A stretch of DNA of 64,000 nucleotides from Pseudomonas alkylphenolica (GCF_004025535.1 NZ_QJRG01000034.1:744001-808000), one strand, 5' to 3'. Shown: positions 19,094 to 28,792, counted from the stretch's first letter. Numbers and translations: made by a program. The notes: generated by a model not told the origin, from the letters alone.

Positions 19094-20224
19094 ATGTCCA
19101 TTAAAGTCCTCTGGTACCTGAGTTTCGCCGACGGCCGTTTTCCCTGGTGCCCGGACGGCCTGCTCGACCTCGACAGCGAACGCTACGTAACGCTGGCCAA
19201 AACCATCGAAGCCTGCGGGTTCTATGGCGCGATGGTTGCCACCTGGCCGAACGATCCCCTGGTGAGCGCCGCCTTCGCCGCCAGCCATACCCGGCGCATC
19301 AAGTTCCTCGTTGCCACCTACGCGCGCATGACGCCGCCCAAGTTGCTGGCCCAGCAGATGCTCTCGTTCGACACGCTCAGCGGCGGCCGGTTGTTGCTCA
19401 ACCTGATCAATGGCCGCGACAACATCATGCGCGCCTATGGGATCACCACGCCGCATGCAGAGCGTTACACCCTGGGCATCGACTACTGGCGCAAATTCTG
19501 TTTTTCATACAAGCAAGGGTCGCACTCCTGGTTTCCCAATACGCCGTTGCACCTGACGCCTTCGCAAGAAGACGGGGTGGAGTTATGGGGCACCGGCGAC
19601 TCCCCCGCCGGGGTTGCCCACACGGCGGAGCTGGCGGATGTCTACCTGACGATGATGCGCGAGACGGCGGTGCTCAAACCCAAGTTCGACAACGCCCGGC
19701 TTGCTGCCGCAATTCACGGCCGGGCGCTCAAGGGCATGGGCGCCCTGGCCAGCGTCACCGTGCGCCAAAGCTGCGCCGAAGCGCTGGAATGCTTCTACGG
19801 CATGTTCGAAACCACGGGCGTCGATGTGCTGCGCGACAAGCTCAACGAGACCATTTTGCGGCGTACTGCGGGGCGCCAGGACTTCACTAGTTTCCAGGCT
19901 CCGGATGCACGCCGTCAGGGCTGGCTGGAGAGTTTGCGCAAGGGGCGCCTGCCCAGCCTCGAGGCGTTGCACCTCGAGGGCCATTTATATGCAGGCATCA
20001 CCGCCTGGGCGCCGCTGGACATCTTCGGTAACGGCTCCTCTGCCACCTACTTCGTCGGCAGCGGCACGCAGATTGCCGAACAGATCCGCGGCTATCAGGC
20101 CGACCTTGGCCTCAGCGCCCTGATCCTCTCCGGCTGGCCCTTGATTGACGAAGCGCGTCAAACCGCGACCTGGTTGCTACCCGAGCTCACGCCCACTCTT
20201 TGCGCAGTTGCCGAGCAGCATTGA
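19094..20224 (+). CDS. SsuD-like LLM-class flavin-dependent monooxygenase (copy 2)
   Basis: A 376-residue paralog of the SsuD-like protein at 15037-16167, of exactly the same length and collinear throughout ([55 protein letters not shown]-like [24 protein letters not shown]). It is transcribed divergently from the cluster holding copy 1. Two similar oxygenases around one promoter region suggest two substrates, two steps, or a heteromeric pair. Its 3' end overlaps the convergent metE end by 38 bases. Confidence 0.85.
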   Translation: MSIKVLWYLSFADGRFPWCPDGLLDLDSERYVTLAKTIEACGFYGAMVATWPNDPLVSAAFAASHTRRIKFLVATYARMTPPKLLAQQMLSFDTLSGGRLLLNLINGRDNIMRAYGITTPHAERYTLGIDYWRKFCFSYKQGSHSWFPNTPLHLTPSQEDGVELWGTGDSPAGVAHTAELADVYLTMMRETAVLKPKFDNARLAAAIHGRALKGMGALASVTVRQSCAEALECFYGMFETTGVDVLRDKLNETILRRTAGRQDFTSFQAPDARRQGWLESLRKGRLPSLEALHLEGHLYAGITAWAPLDIFGNGSSATYFVGSGTQIAEQIRGYQADLGLSALILSGWPLIDEARQTATWLLPELTPTLCAVAEQH

Positions 20225-22475
20225 CCATGTGCACCAGGGCCGCTTCGGTTTCCGGCCAGCCGCGGGTTTTCAGGCCGCAGTCGGGGTTGACCCACAAGCG
20301 CTCGGCGGGGATGCGCTGGGTGGCTTTGCGCAACAGATCAGCCATTTGCGCGACATCCGGAACCCGTGGCGAGTGGATGTCGTAGACCCCCGGGCCGATT
20401 TCGTTCGGGTAGGCGAACGCCTCGAACGCCTCCAGCAACTCCATGTCCGAACGCGAGGTTTCAATGGTGATGACGTCGGCATCCATCGCAGCAATGGCCT
20501 CGATGACATCGTTGAACTCGCTGTAGCACATGTGCGTGTGGATCTGGGTTTCGTCACGCACACCAGAGGCGCACAGGCGAAACACCTCGGTGGCCCAGTC
20601 CAGGTAAGGCTGCCATTGCGCCTGGCGCAGGGGCAGGCCTTCACGGAAAGCGGCTTCGTCGATCTGCACGATCCTGATACCCGCCGCCTCCAGATCGACC
20701 ACTTCATCACGAATGGCCAGCGCCAACTGGCGAGCCTGCACCTCACGGCTCACGTCTTCCCGCGGGAACGACCACATCAGCATGGTCACCGGGCCCGTGA
20801 GCATGCCCTTCATGACTTTGTCAGTCAGGCCCTGGGCATAGCGGATCCATTCCACGGTCATGGCTTTCGGGCGGCTCAGGTCGCCGAAGATCACTGCGGG
20901 TTTTACACAGCGTGAACCATAGCTCTGGACCCAGCCAAAGCGGGTGAACAGGTACCCGTCCAGCTGCTCGGCGAAGTACTCGACCATGTCGTTGCGTTCT
21001 GCTTCACCGTGTACCAGCACGTCCAGGCCGAGGCGCTCCTGGATTTCAACGGCGTGGCGGATTTCGCTGTGCATCGCCTCGGTGTATTCAGCTTCAGTCA
21101 GCTTGCCTTGCTTGTACGACTGACGTGCCAGCCGGATTGCCGCGGTTTGCGGGAACGAGCCGATGGTGGTGGTCGGGAACAGCGGCAGGTCCAGCCCCGC
21201 GCGCTGCGTGGCGATACGGCTGGCAAACGCCGAGTGGCGCTGGCTGTCACCGGCGGTGATGGCCGCAACACGCGCCTGCACTGGCGGTTTGTGGATACGC
21301 GTCGAGGCAGCACGGCTGGCTTGCACCGCACGGCTCTGGCCCAGGGCCTCCAGCACCGGTTGCGCTTCCGGCTCGTTTACAGCGCGGGCGAGGATGGCAA
21401 CCTCTTCGCATTTCTGTACGGCAAAGGCCAGCCAGCTTTTGAGCTCGGCATCCAGCTTGTCTTCACGCCCCAGGTCCACCGGGCTATGCAGTAGTGAGCA
21501 GGAAGGCGCAACCCACAGGCGCTCGCCCAGCCGCTCGTTGGCGTGCTGAAGCACCTCCAGGGCTTTTTCCAGGTCGCAGCGCCAGACGTTACGACCGTTG
21601 ACCAGCCCCAGCGACAGAATCTTGTAGGCCGGCAGGCGATCGAGGATGGTCGGGTACTGATCAGGGGCACGCACCAGGTCGATGTGCAAGCCGTCCACTG
21701 GCAGGTTGGCCGCCAGACCCAGATTCTCTTCCAGGCCGCCAAAGTAGGTGGCCAGCAGCTTCTTCAGTGGGTCGCGCTGGATCTGGTTGTAGGCACGCTC
21801 GAAGGCATTCTTCCATTCCTGCGGCAGGTCGAGCACCAGGATCGGCTCGTCGATCTGCACCCACTCGACGCCTTGGGCTGCCAGGCGCTGGAAGATCTGG
21901 CCATACAGCGGCAACAGACGATCGAGCAGTTCGAGTTTGTCGAATGCCACGCCTTTGGCTTTGCCCAACCACAGGTAGGTCAGCGGTCCGATGATCACCG
22001 GCTTGACCGTGTGGCCCAATGCCTGGGCCTCTGCAACCTCTTCAAACAGTTGCTCCCAGCCCAGCTGGAACTGCTGGTCGGCGCTGAATTCCGGTACCAG
22101 GTAGTGGTAGTTGGTGTCGAACCACTTGGTCATTTCCTGCGCATGGGCACCACCGCAACAGCTGTCGCTGACGCCACGCGCCATGCCGAACAGCGTTTGC
22201 AGGGTGGCGTTGCCGTCGTGTGGACGGAAGCGCTCAGGGATCACGCCGAACATCAGCGAATGGGTCAACACCTGGTCGTACCAGGCGAAATCGCCCACCG
22301 GCAACAGCTCGATCCCGGCCTGTTTCTGCAGTGCCCAGTGCGTTTTGCGCAGTTCACTGCCCACCGCACGCAGGCCCGATTCATTGAGTTCGCCCTTCCA
22401 GAACGCCTCTTGGGCTTTCTTCAGTTCGCGATCGCGGCCAATGCGCGGGAATCCAAGGGAATGGGCCAATGCCAT
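20187..22475 (-). CDS. metE: Cobalamin-independent methionine synthase MetE
   Basis: Transfers the methyl group of 5-methyltetrahydrofolate-triglutamate to homocysteine. The 762-residue length is standard, with the N-terminal barrel from [21 protein letters not shown]. The zinc ligands are in the C-terminal barrel: HTHMCYSEF supplies His and Cys, and [12 protein letters not shown] supplies the second Cys. The divergent gap to 22698 has no cobalamin riboswitch but does contain an 18-base palindrome. A metR regulator gene, often divergent from metE, is not here. Confidence 0.97.
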   Translation of the reverse strand: MALAHSLGFPRIGRDRELKKAQEAFWKGELNESGLRAVGSELRKTHWALQKQAGIELLPVGDFAWYDQVLTHSLMFGVIPERFRPHDGNATLQTLFGMARGVSDSCCGGAHAQEMTKWFDTNYHYLVPEFSADQQFQLGWEQLFEEVAEAQALGHTVKPVIIGPLTYLWLGKAKGVAFDKLELLDRLLPLYGQIFQRLAAQGVEWVQIDEPILVLDLPQEWKNAFERAYNQIQRDPLKKLLATYFGGLEENLGLAANLPVDGLHIDLVRAPDQYPTILDRLPAYKILSLGLVNGRNVWRCDLEKALEVLQHANERLGERLWVAPSCSLLHSPVDLGREDKLDAELKSWLAFAVQKCEEVAILARAVNEPEAQPVLEALGQSRAVQASRAASTRIHKPPVQARVAAITAGDSQRHSAFASRIATQRAGLDLPLFPTTTIGSFPQTAAIRLARQSYKQGKLTEAEYTEAMHSEIRHAVEIQERLGLDVLVHGEAERNDMVEYFAEQLDGYLFTRFGWVQSYGSRCVKPAVIFGDLSRPKAMTVEWIRYAQGLTDKVMKGMLTGPVTMLMWSFPREDVSREVQARQLALAIRDEVVDLEAAGIRIVQIDEAAFREGLPLRQAQWQPYLDWATEVFRLCASGVRDETQIHTHMCYSEFNDVIEAIAAMDADVITIETSRSDMELLEAFEAFAYPNEIGPGVYDIHSPRVPDVAQMADLLRKATQRIPAERLWVNPDCGLKTRGWPETEAALVHMVNAARQLRKEWA

Positions 22476-22593
22476 GACAAAACTCCAATTCGTTTAATGG
22501 AGCCATTGTCGGCAGGTCGCGATAGTGAGACAAACTCATTATTTTTTAGATCAACTCAAATATTCCTCATGATGCACAGCGCCTCGGCGATTG

Positions 22594-22611
22594 GTTCAGA
22601 AATTTCTGAAC
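22594..22611. promoter_or_regulatory. Perfect 18-base palindrome in the metE divergent region
   Basis: GTTCAGAAATTTCTGAAC is its own reverse complement. It lies 119 bases before the metE start and 87 bases before the NTF2-like gene, where an operator for either gene would be expected. It contains TTCA and TGAA half-elements, but in the order opposite to the MetR consensus TGAA-N5-TTCA, so the binding protein is unknown. Confidence 0.55.
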
Positions 22612-22697
22612 TGATTATTTGCAGTCAGCGATTCTTCCCGCCGCTGGCCCTCACCAGAATCGCGCCACGATAATCACAATAACCGTGAGGCCCCCTC

Positions 22698-23093
22698 GTG
22701 GACCCAATTCTCCAGAATCAGGTGCGCCAAGCCGCCGCCGATCTCGTCGACGCGTTTGCCAGCAACGACACCGCGCGCTACTTCGCCTGTTTCAGCGAAG
22801 ACGCCAGCTTCCTCTTCCATACCCTCCCCGAGCCGCTGCTCTCGCGCCACGCCTATGAGCAGGTCTGGCAGCAATGGCAGGCCGAAGGCTTCGCCGTGCT
22901 CGGCTGCCGCTCCAGCAACGCCCAGGTCAGCCTGCAGGGTGATGTAGCGATCTTCATGCACGACGTCGCCACCCACATTCGCCTGGCGGGTGAAGAACAC
23001 CAACTCGAAGAACGGGAAACCATTGTTTTCCGCCGCGAAGGCGAACGCTGGCTGGCCTGCCACGAGCACCTGTCGGTCGTCAGCCCCGCTTAA
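22698..23093 (+). CDS. NTF2-like/SnoaL-type small protein
   Basis: A 131-residue protein with the cone-like NTF2 fold pattern: an N-terminal helix with DLVDAFASNDTARYFACFSEDASFLFH, then a beta-sheet rich C-terminus ending ERWLACHEHLSV. Such proteins are small isomerases, hydratases or subunits of oxygenases; no catalytic residue can be assigned here. It starts at GTG 22698 with a GTGAGG ribosome site 7 bases upstream. It lies 94 bases ahead of a permease and an aldehyde dehydrogenase gene on the same strand and is probably part of their pathway. Confidence 0.75.
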   Translation: MDPILQNQVRQAAADLVDAFASNDTARYFACFSEDASFLFHTLPEPLLSRHAYEQVWQQWQAEGFAVLGCRSSNAQVSLQGDVAIFMHDVATHIRLAGEEHQLEERETIVFRREGERWLACHEHLSVVSPA

Positions 23094-23187
23094 CCTTTTT
23101 CAGCGGCATTGCCGCTACTGCCAACGCACCCAAAAAATGGTCCGCGCCTGAGCGACGGCCGACAACAATAGCGCTTGGAGCCCTACG

Positions 23188-24687
23188 ATGACGCAATCGA
23201 GTGGTATCGAAACCAACGGTGTGGAACAGATCCCTGACGATCAACGCCACGCTACCCCAACCGACCTGTTCCGCCTGATCTTCGGCGGCGCCAACACATT
23301 CGCCACCGCTGTACTGGGCAGCTTCCCGGTATTGTTCGGGCTGTCTTTCGAGGCGGGCCTGTGGTCGATCATTCTCGGCGTCGCGGTCGGCGCCTTGATC
23401 CTCGCCCCGATGGGCCTGTTCGGTGCCCTCAACGGCACCAACAACGCGGTGTCGTCCGGTGCGCACTTTGGCGTGCACGGGCGCATCGTCGGCTCGTTCC
23501 TTTCGTTGCTGACCGCTGTGGCGTTCTTCTCGCTGTCGGTGTGGAGTTCCGGTGACGCCCTGGTCGGCGGCGCCAAGCGCCTGGTCGGCCTGCCCGAAAC
23601 CGACCTGACCCTGGGCCTGGCCTACGGACTGTTCGCCATCCTGGTACTGATCGTCTGCATCTACGGCTTTCGCTTCATGCTGTGGGTCAACAAGGTCGCC
23701 GTCTCTGCCTCGAGCCTGCTGTTCCTGCTGGGCATCGTCGCGTTTGCCGGCCCGTTCGACACCCGCTTCGCCGGCAGCGTCAACCTCGGCCAGCCGGGCT
23801 TCTGGGCAGCCTTCATGGGCGCCGCCATTCTGGCCATGAGCAACCCGGTCTCGTTCGGTGCCTTCCTCGGTGACTGGTCGCGCTACATCCCGCGGCAAAC
23901 CCCCAAGTCGCGGATCATGCTGGCGGTCATTGCGGCCCAGGCCGGTACCCTGATTCCGTTCCTGTTCGGCCTGTGCACCGCCACCCTGGTGGCCACCCAG
24001 GCACCGCAGTACATCGAGGCGAACAACTATGTCGGCGGCCTGCTGGCCATTTCGCCGACCTGGTTCTTCCTGCCGGTATGCCTGATTGCCGTCATCGGCG
24101 GTATGTCCACCGGCACCACCGCGCTGTATGGCACCGGCCTGGACATGTCCAGCGTGTTCCCGCGCCTGCTCAGCCGCGCCAGCGCGACGGTGCTGATCGG
24201 TGTCGCGGCCATCGCCTTCATCTTCATTGGCCGTTTCACCTTCAACCTGGTGCAGAGCGTGTCCACCTTCGCCGTGCTGATCATTACCTGCACCAGCCCG
24301 TGGATGGTGATCATGATTCTCGGCCTGATCACCCGCCGTGGCTTTTACCACGCCGATGACCTGCAAGTGTTCACCCGCGGCGAACGCGGCGGCCACTACT
24401 GGTTCCAGCACGGCTGGAACTGGCGTGGCATGGGCGCCTGGATCCCGAGCGCGGTGGTCGGCCTGTGCTTCGTCAACCTGCCCGGGCAGTTTGTCGGCCC
24501 GCTGGGCGACCTGGCCGGCGGCATCGACCTGAGCCTGCCGGTGACCCTCGGCCTGGCCGGCGCGCTGTACCTGACCCTGCTCAACCTTTTCCCTGAACCT
24601 GCTGGTGTCTACGGCCCTCGCGGTCCACGCTGGGTGCGCTGCAAAAGCGCCTCGAGCGTGCCGCTGAGCACTGCCGAGATGGCCTGA
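23188..24687 (+). CDS. NCS1-family purine/cytosine-type permease
   Basis: Inner-membrane transporter of 499 residues with about twelve hydrophobic segments. The NCS1 hallmarks are near the N-terminus (RLIFGGANTFATAVLGSFPVLFGLSFEAGLW, then GPxGL-like APMGLFGALNGTNNAVSSGAHFGVHG) and in the middle (NPVSFGAFLGDWSRYIP). NCS1 members carry cytosine, hydantoins, allantoin, thiamine precursors and other small heterocycles, so the substrate is open. It is 13 bases ahead of the aldehyde dehydrogenase gene, which suggests uptake and oxidation of the same compound or its product. Confidence 0.85.
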   Translation: MTQSSGIETNGVEQIPDDQRHATPTDLFRLIFGGANTFATAVLGSFPVLFGLSFEAGLWSIILGVAVGALILAPMGLFGALNGTNNAVSSGAHFGVHGRIVGSFLSLLTAVAFFSLSVWSSGDALVGGAKRLVGLPETDLTLGLAYGLFAILVLIVCIYGFRFMLWVNKVAVSASSLLFLLGIVAFAGPFDTRFAGSVNLGQPGFWAAFMGAAILAMSNPVSFGAFLGDWSRYIPRQTPKSRIMLAVIAAQAGTLIPFLFGLCTATLVATQAPQYIEANNYVGGLLAISPTWFFLPVCLIAVIGGMSTGTTALYGTGLDMSSVFPRLLSRASATVLIGVAAIAFIFIGRFTFNLVQSVSTFAVLIITCTSPWMVIMILGLITRRGFYHADDLQVFTRGERGGHYWFQHGWNWRGMGAWIPSAVVGLCFVNLPGQFVGPLGDLAGGIDLSLPVTLGLAGALYLTLLNLFPEPAGVYGPRGPRWVRCKSASSVPLSTAEMA

Positions 24688-24700
24688 CCGGAGCTATGCC

Positions 24701-26131
24701 ATGACCACTCCTCATTACATCGACGGCCGCTGGGTCGAAGGCCAAGGCAGCGATTGCATTGCCGTCTTTGACCCGTCGCTGGGCCAACCCTTTGCCGAGC
24801 TCATCTCGGCCAGTACCGCTCAAGTCGACCAGGCCGTGGCCGCTGCCCGTCAGGCGCTGCCAGCCTGGAAGCGCACCAGTGCGGCCGAGCGTGCCACCTG
24901 CCTGCGTGGCTTTGCCACGCAACTGGGGCAACGCCGCGAAGCGCTGATTGCGCTGCAGATGCAGAACAACGGCAAGCCGCGTCACGAGGTTGAGATCGAC
25001 CTGGATGATGCCATCGCCACCTTCAACTACTACGCCGATCTTGCCGAGCAGTTGCCACAGAAAAACCGCGATGTAGCACTGGCCGCGCCAGGCTTCAGTG
25101 CCCGCACCCGCCTTGAGCCGGTCGGCGTGGTCGGCCTGATCGTGCCGTGGAACTTCCCGCTGGTGACCAGTGCCTGGAAACTCGCTCCGGCGCTGGCCGC
25201 AGGTTGCACCGTGGTACTCAAGCCGTCCGAGGTCACGCCACTGATCGAGCAGGCCTACGGCCAGATCGCCGACGCCCTGGGCTTGCCTGCCGGCGTGCTC
25301 AACATCGTCAACGGCAAAGCCGAAACCGGCGCTGCGCTGAGCAACCATAACGGCCTGGACAAGCTGTCCTTTACCGGCAGCAATGGCGTTGGCAGCCAGG
25401 TCATGCGTAGCGCTGCAGAGCACTGTCGCCCTGTGACCCTGGAACTGGGTGGCAAGTCGGCGATCCTGGTATTCGATGACTGCGACCCGGATCAGGCCGT
25501 GGATTGGATCGTCGCCGGCATCACCTGGAATGCCGGGCAGATGTGTTCGGCGACCTCGCGCCTGCTGGTCCAGGGCGGCATTGCCGATATCCTGTTGCCA
25601 CGCCTGCAAGCAGCACTGGAAAAATTCCGCGTGGGTAATCCACTGACCGAAGAAGTCGACATGGGCCCGCTGACCAGTCAGGCGCAGTGGCACAAAGTCG
25701 CCGGTTACTTCGACGTGGCTCGCGAAGAAGGCCTGCACTGCCTCACCGGCGGCCAGGTTGTGGACCGTGAAGGCTGGTTCGTCAGCCCGACGCTGTACAC
25801 CGATGTGCCGACCGATAGCCGCCTGTGGACCGAGGAAATCTTTGGCCCGGTACTGTGCAGCCGTCGCTTCAGCAGCGAAGAAGAGGCGATTTCGCTGGCC
25901 AACGACAGCCGTTTCGGCCTGGTGGCCACCGTCTGTTCCAGCGACCTGGTGCGCGCCGAGCGCGTCGCCGATGCCCTGGAAGTCGGTCATGTCTGGATCA
26001 ACTCGATCCAGGCGGTGTTCGTCGAAACCTCGTGGGGTGGCACCAAAGGCAGCGGTATCGGCCGCGAGCTCGGGCCTTGGGGGTTGTCGTCGTACCAGTC
26101 GGTGAAACATGTAACGCGCTGCCTCGGCTAA
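24701..26131 (+). CDS. NAD(P)-dependent aldehyde dehydrogenase
   Basis: A 476-residue member of the aldehyde dehydrogenase superfamily resembling betaine-aldehyde and aminoaldehyde dehydrogenases. The general-base Glu is in LELGGKSA, the nucleophilic Cys in NAGQMCSATSRLL, and the cofactor-binding part in VVGLIVPWNFPLVTSAWKLAPALAAG. The substrate cannot be read from sequence. Its place after the NCS1 permease and NTF2-like genes suggests a catabolic cluster for a nitrogenous compound. A hairpin at 26161-26199 follows. Confidence 0.85.
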   Translation: MTTPHYIDGRWVEGQGSDCIAVFDPSLGQPFAELISASTAQVDQAVAAARQALPAWKRTSAAERATCLRGFATQLGQRREALIALQMQNNGKPRHEVEIDLDDAIATFNYYADLAEQLPQKNRDVALAAPGFSARTRLEPVGVVGLIVPWNFPLVTSAWKLAPALAAGCTVVLKPSEVTPLIEQAYGQIADALGLPAGVLNIVNGKAETGAALSNHNGLDKLSFTGSNGVGSQVMRSAAEHCRPVTLELGGKSAILVFDDCDPDQAVDWIVAGITWNAGQMCSATSRLLVQGGIADILLPRLQAALEKFRVGNPLTEEVDMGPLTSQAQWHKVAGYFDVAREEGLHCLTGGQVVDREGWFVSPTLYTDVPTDSRLWTEEIFGPVLCSRRFSSEEEAISLANDSRFGLVATVCSSDLVRAERVADALEVGHVWINSIQAVFVETSWGGTKGSGIGRELGPWGLSSYQSVKHVTRCLG

Positions 26132-26160
26132 ACACCTGCCACCGCTACGCGCTCGATCGC

Positions 26161-26199
26161 AGGCTTCGCCAGCTCCCACATCGGAAGCTGGCGCAGCCT
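26161..26199. repeat. Imperfect inverted repeat after the aldehyde dehydrogenase gene
   Basis: The arms AGGCTTCGCCAGCT (26161-26174) and AGCTGGCGCAGCCT (26186-26199) pair over 14 bases with one mismatch around an 11-base loop. There is no T tract, so it may be a degenerate REP-like element or a weak terminator. Confidence 0.5.
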
Positions 26200-26295
26200 A
26201 CAATGCGCCCTGCAGCTTTTCGAACACACCTTCGCCCCCCTGGAAATATCCCGCCCACTAAAAAAGAGGACAAGCGGGGCTAGTCACTTTTTAAG

Positions 26296-26307
26296 TTGTA
26301 CGATAAC
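26296..26307. promoter_or_regulatory. Putative GntR operator upstream of kdgD
   Basis: TTGTACGATAAC lies 60-71 bases before the kdgD ATG. A near-identical TTGTACGATCAC lies at 32953-32964, just upstream of the GntR-family regulator gene at the other end of the cluster. One shared motif upstream of both operon and regulator fits the operator of that regulator, and TTGTAC-type sites suit FadR-subfamily proteins. This is inference from two occurrences. Confidence 0.5.
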
Positions 26308-26366
26308 GTATCTCTACTCGAGTACCGCTGCGTCTTCCAATGTGTCTTACAGGGTGTTCTACAACA

Positions 26367-27278
26367 ATGAATCCACAAGAACTGAAATCCATCCTCTCCC
26401 ACGGCCTGCTGTCGTTTCCGGTTACCGACTTCAATGCGCAAGGCGACTTCAATCGCGCCGGTTACATCAAGCGCCTGGAATGGCTGGCCCCGTACGGCGC
26501 CAGCGCCCTGTTCGCCGCTGGCGGCACGGGCGAGTTTTTCTCCCTGGCTGCCAGTGAATACTCGGAAATCATCAAGACCGCCGTCGACACCTGCGCCACC
26601 AGCGTACCGATCCTCGCCGGCGTCGGCGGTTCGACCCGCCAGGCCATCGAATATGCTCAGGAAGCCCAGCGCCTGGGCGCCAAAGGCCTGCTGCTACTGC
26701 CGCATTACCTGACCGAAGCCAGCCAGGACGGCGTCGCCGCTCACGTTGAAGCGGTGTGCAAGTCGGTGGATATCGGCGTGGTGGTTTACAATCGCAACGT
26801 CTGCCGCCTCAATGCCGTGCAGCTGGAGCAATTGGCCGAGCGCTGCCCGAACCTGATCGGCTACAAGGATGGCCTGGGTGATATCGAGCTGATGGTGTCG
26901 ATCCGTCGCCGCCTGGGTGAGCGCTTCTCGTACCTGGGAGGCCTGCCGACTGCAGAAGTCTATGCCGCGGCGTACAAGGCCCTGGGCGTGCCGGTGTACT
27001 CGTCGGCGGTGTTCAACTTCATCCCGAAAACCGCGATGGACTTCTACCACGCCATCGCCCGCGACGATCACGCCACCGTGGCCAAGATCATCGACGACTT
27101 CTTCCTGCCGTACCTGGACATCCGTAACCGCAAGGCAGGCTACGCCGTCAGCATCGTCAAGGCAGGGGCGAAGATCGCCGGTTACGACGCAGGCCCGGTA
27201 CGCACGCCGCTCACCGACCTGACGCCAGACGAGTACGAAATGCTCGCGGCACTGATGGACAAGCAGGGTGCGCAATAA
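26367..27278 (+). CDS. kdgD: 5-dehydro-4-deoxyglucarate dehydratase
   Basis: Dehydrates and decarboxylates 5-keto-4-deoxyglucarate to alpha-ketoglutarate semialdehyde. The 303-residue product is a DapA-type class I lyase with the Schiff-base lysine in [10 protein letters not shown] (Lys167), the catalytic tyrosine in VVVYNRN (Tyr141) and GGTGEFFSL near the N-terminus. I chose the ATG at 26367 ([10 protein letters not shown]), with AGGGTG upstream and the normal family length. It is first in the order kdgD-gudP-garD-semialdehyde dehydrogenase, which together cover galactarate uptake to alpha-ketoglutarate. Confidence 0.93.
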   Translation: MNPQELKSILSHGLLSFPVTDFNAQGDFNRAGYIKRLEWLAPYGASALFAAGGTGEFFSLAASEYSEIIKTAVDTCATSVPILAGVGGSTRQAIEYAQEAQRLGAKGLLLLPHYLTEASQDGVAAHVEAVCKSVDIGVVVYNRNVCRLNAVQLEQLAERCPNLIGYKDGLGDIELMVSIRRRLGERFSYLGGLPTAEVYAAAYKALGVPVYSSAVFNFIPKTAMDFYHAIARDDHATVAKIIDDFFLPYLDIRNRKAGYAVSIVKAGAKIAGYDAGPVRTPLTDLTPDEYEMLAALMDKQGAQ

Positions 27279-27384
27279 CGCCTGACGCACCCACGCGACC
27301 ACAGGTCGCCGGAGCCGAAGCCTGCCCCTTCGGCTCCCCAAAAACAGAACCCCGCACAAAAATAATTAGTGGGAGTACACCTGC

Positions 27385-28761
27385 ATGCAAGCGACCAAAA
27401 AGACGCATGTACGCTACCTGATCCTGTTCATGCTGTTTGTCGTGACCACGATCAACTATGCCGACCGCGCGACCATCTCCATCGCAGGCTCGAGCTTGCA
27501 GAAGGACCTGGGCATCGATGCCATCACCCTTGGCTATATTTTCTCCGCATTCGGCTGGGCCTATGTCCTCGGGCAGATTCCCGGAGGCTGGCTGCTCGAC
27601 CGCTTCGGCTCGAAAAAAATCTACGCACTGAGCATCTTCACCTGGTCGGCCTTCACCGTCCTGCAAGGCTTTGTCGGCTACCTGCCGGTGGCCAATGCAA
27701 TCATTGCGCTGTTCATGCTGCGCTTTCTGGTCGGCTTCGCCGAAGCCCCGTCCTTCCCCGGTAATGCACGCATCGTAGCGGCGTGGTTTCCCACCGCTGA
27801 ACGCGGCACCGCATCGGCCATTTTCAACTCCGCGCAATACTTCGCCACCGTGCTGTTCGCCCCGTTGATGGGCTGGATTGTCCACGCCTGGGGCTGGGAA
27901 CACGTGTTCATCGTCATGGGCGTGCTCGGCATCCTGTTCTCCATCGCCTGGATGAAGTTGATCTACAACCCCAAAGAACACCCGATGATCAGTGCCGCCG
28001 AGCTTGAGCACATCGAGCAGAACGGCGGCCTGGTCGACATGGACAAACCGCGCCAGGCCGGCAGCAGCGGCCCGAAATGGGGCTACATCAAGCAGCTGCT
28101 CAGCAGCCGCATGATGCTCGGCATCTACCTGGGCCAGTACTGCATCAACGCCATCACCTACTTCTTCCTGACCTGGTTCCCGGTGTATCTGGTGCAGGAG
28201 CGCGGCATGTCGATCCTCAAGGCCGGCTTCATCGCCTCGCTGCCGGCTATCTGCGGCTTTGTCGGCGGCGTCCTCGGCGGGATCATCTCCGACCACCTGC
28301 TGCGTCGCGGCAACTCGCTGACTTTCGCCCGCAAGGCGCCGATCGTCATCGGCCTGCTGCTGTCGACCTCGATGATCATCTGCAACTATGTCGATGCCGA
28401 ATGGATGGTGGTGGGCATCATGGCCCTGGCCTTCTTTGGCAAAGGCCTCGGTGCGCTGGGCTGGGCGGTGGTTTCCGACACATCGCCGAAGCAGATCGCC
28501 GGCCTGTCCGGCGGCATGTTCAACACCTTCGGCAACATCGCCTCGATCACCACGCCGATCATCATCGGCTACATCATCAGCGCCACCGGCTCGTTCAAAT
28601 GGGCACTGGTGTATGTCGGTGCCAACGCCCTGGTCGCGGTGTTCAGCTACCTGGTGATCGTCGGTCCGATCAAGCGTATCGAATTGCGCGAAGATGCCAA
28701 CAAGAACGGCAATGAGCACACACAGCCTGGCGCTGCCGCACTTGCCGAATCCCGCCGTTGA
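27385..28761 (+). CDS. gudP: Glucarate/galactarate MFS transporter GudP
   Basis: Proton-coupled uptake of hexarates across the inner membrane. The 458-residue product has twelve hydrophobic segments and the anion:cation symporter signatures of the family: TTINYADRATISIAG at the start, GWAYVLGQIPGGWLLDRFGSKK and FAEAPSFPGNARIVAAWFP. It is the transport gene of the galactarate cluster. A 12-bp GC-rich hairpin (28767-28792) lies between it and garD. Confidence 0.9.
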   Translation: MQATKKTHVRYLILFMLFVVTTINYADRATISIAGSSLQKDLGIDAITLGYIFSAFGWAYVLGQIPGGWLLDRFGSKKIYALSIFTWSAFTVLQGFVGYLPVANAIIALFMLRFLVGFAEAPSFPGNARIVAAWFPTAERGTASAIFNSAQYFATVLFAPLMGWIVHAWGWEHVFIVMGVLGILFSIAWMKLIYNPKEHPMISAAELEHIEQNGGLVDMDKPRQAGSSGPKWGYIKQLLSSRMMLGIYLGQYCINAITYFFLTWFPVYLVQERGMSILKAGFIASLPAICGFVGGVLGGIISDHLLRRGNSLTFARKAPIVIGLLLSTSMIICNYVDAEWMVVGIMALAFFGKGLGALGWAVVSDTSPKQIAGLSGGMFNTFGNIASITTPIIIGYIISATGSFKWALVYVGANALVAVFSYLVIVGPIKRIELREDANKNGNEHTQPGAAALAESRR

Positions 28762-28766
28762 GTAAA

Positions 28767-28792
28767 ACGCCTGCGGCCCCGGCCGCAGGCGT
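28767..28792 (+). other. Hairpin between gudP and garD
   Basis: The arms ACGCCTGCGGCC and GGCCGCAGGCGT form a 12-bp stem with a two-base spacer and no T tract. It may stabilise the upstream mRNA or attenuate transcription within the operon. Confidence 0.55.

Noticed and set aside
22476..22697. A cobalamin riboswitch before metE.
   Set aside because: The gap is only 222 bases and no B12-box sequence (GCCACTG type) is seen in the metE orientation.
23080..24411. A 443-codon minus-strand frame opposite the NCS1 permease gene.
   Set aside because: The low-complexity Gly/Gln/Asp/Arg-rich translation is typical of the complement of a membrane protein gene.
26161..26199. Insertion-sequence terminal repeat.
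   Set aside because: There is a single inverted repeat with no transposase gene or target duplication; a REP-like or terminator stem is simpler.
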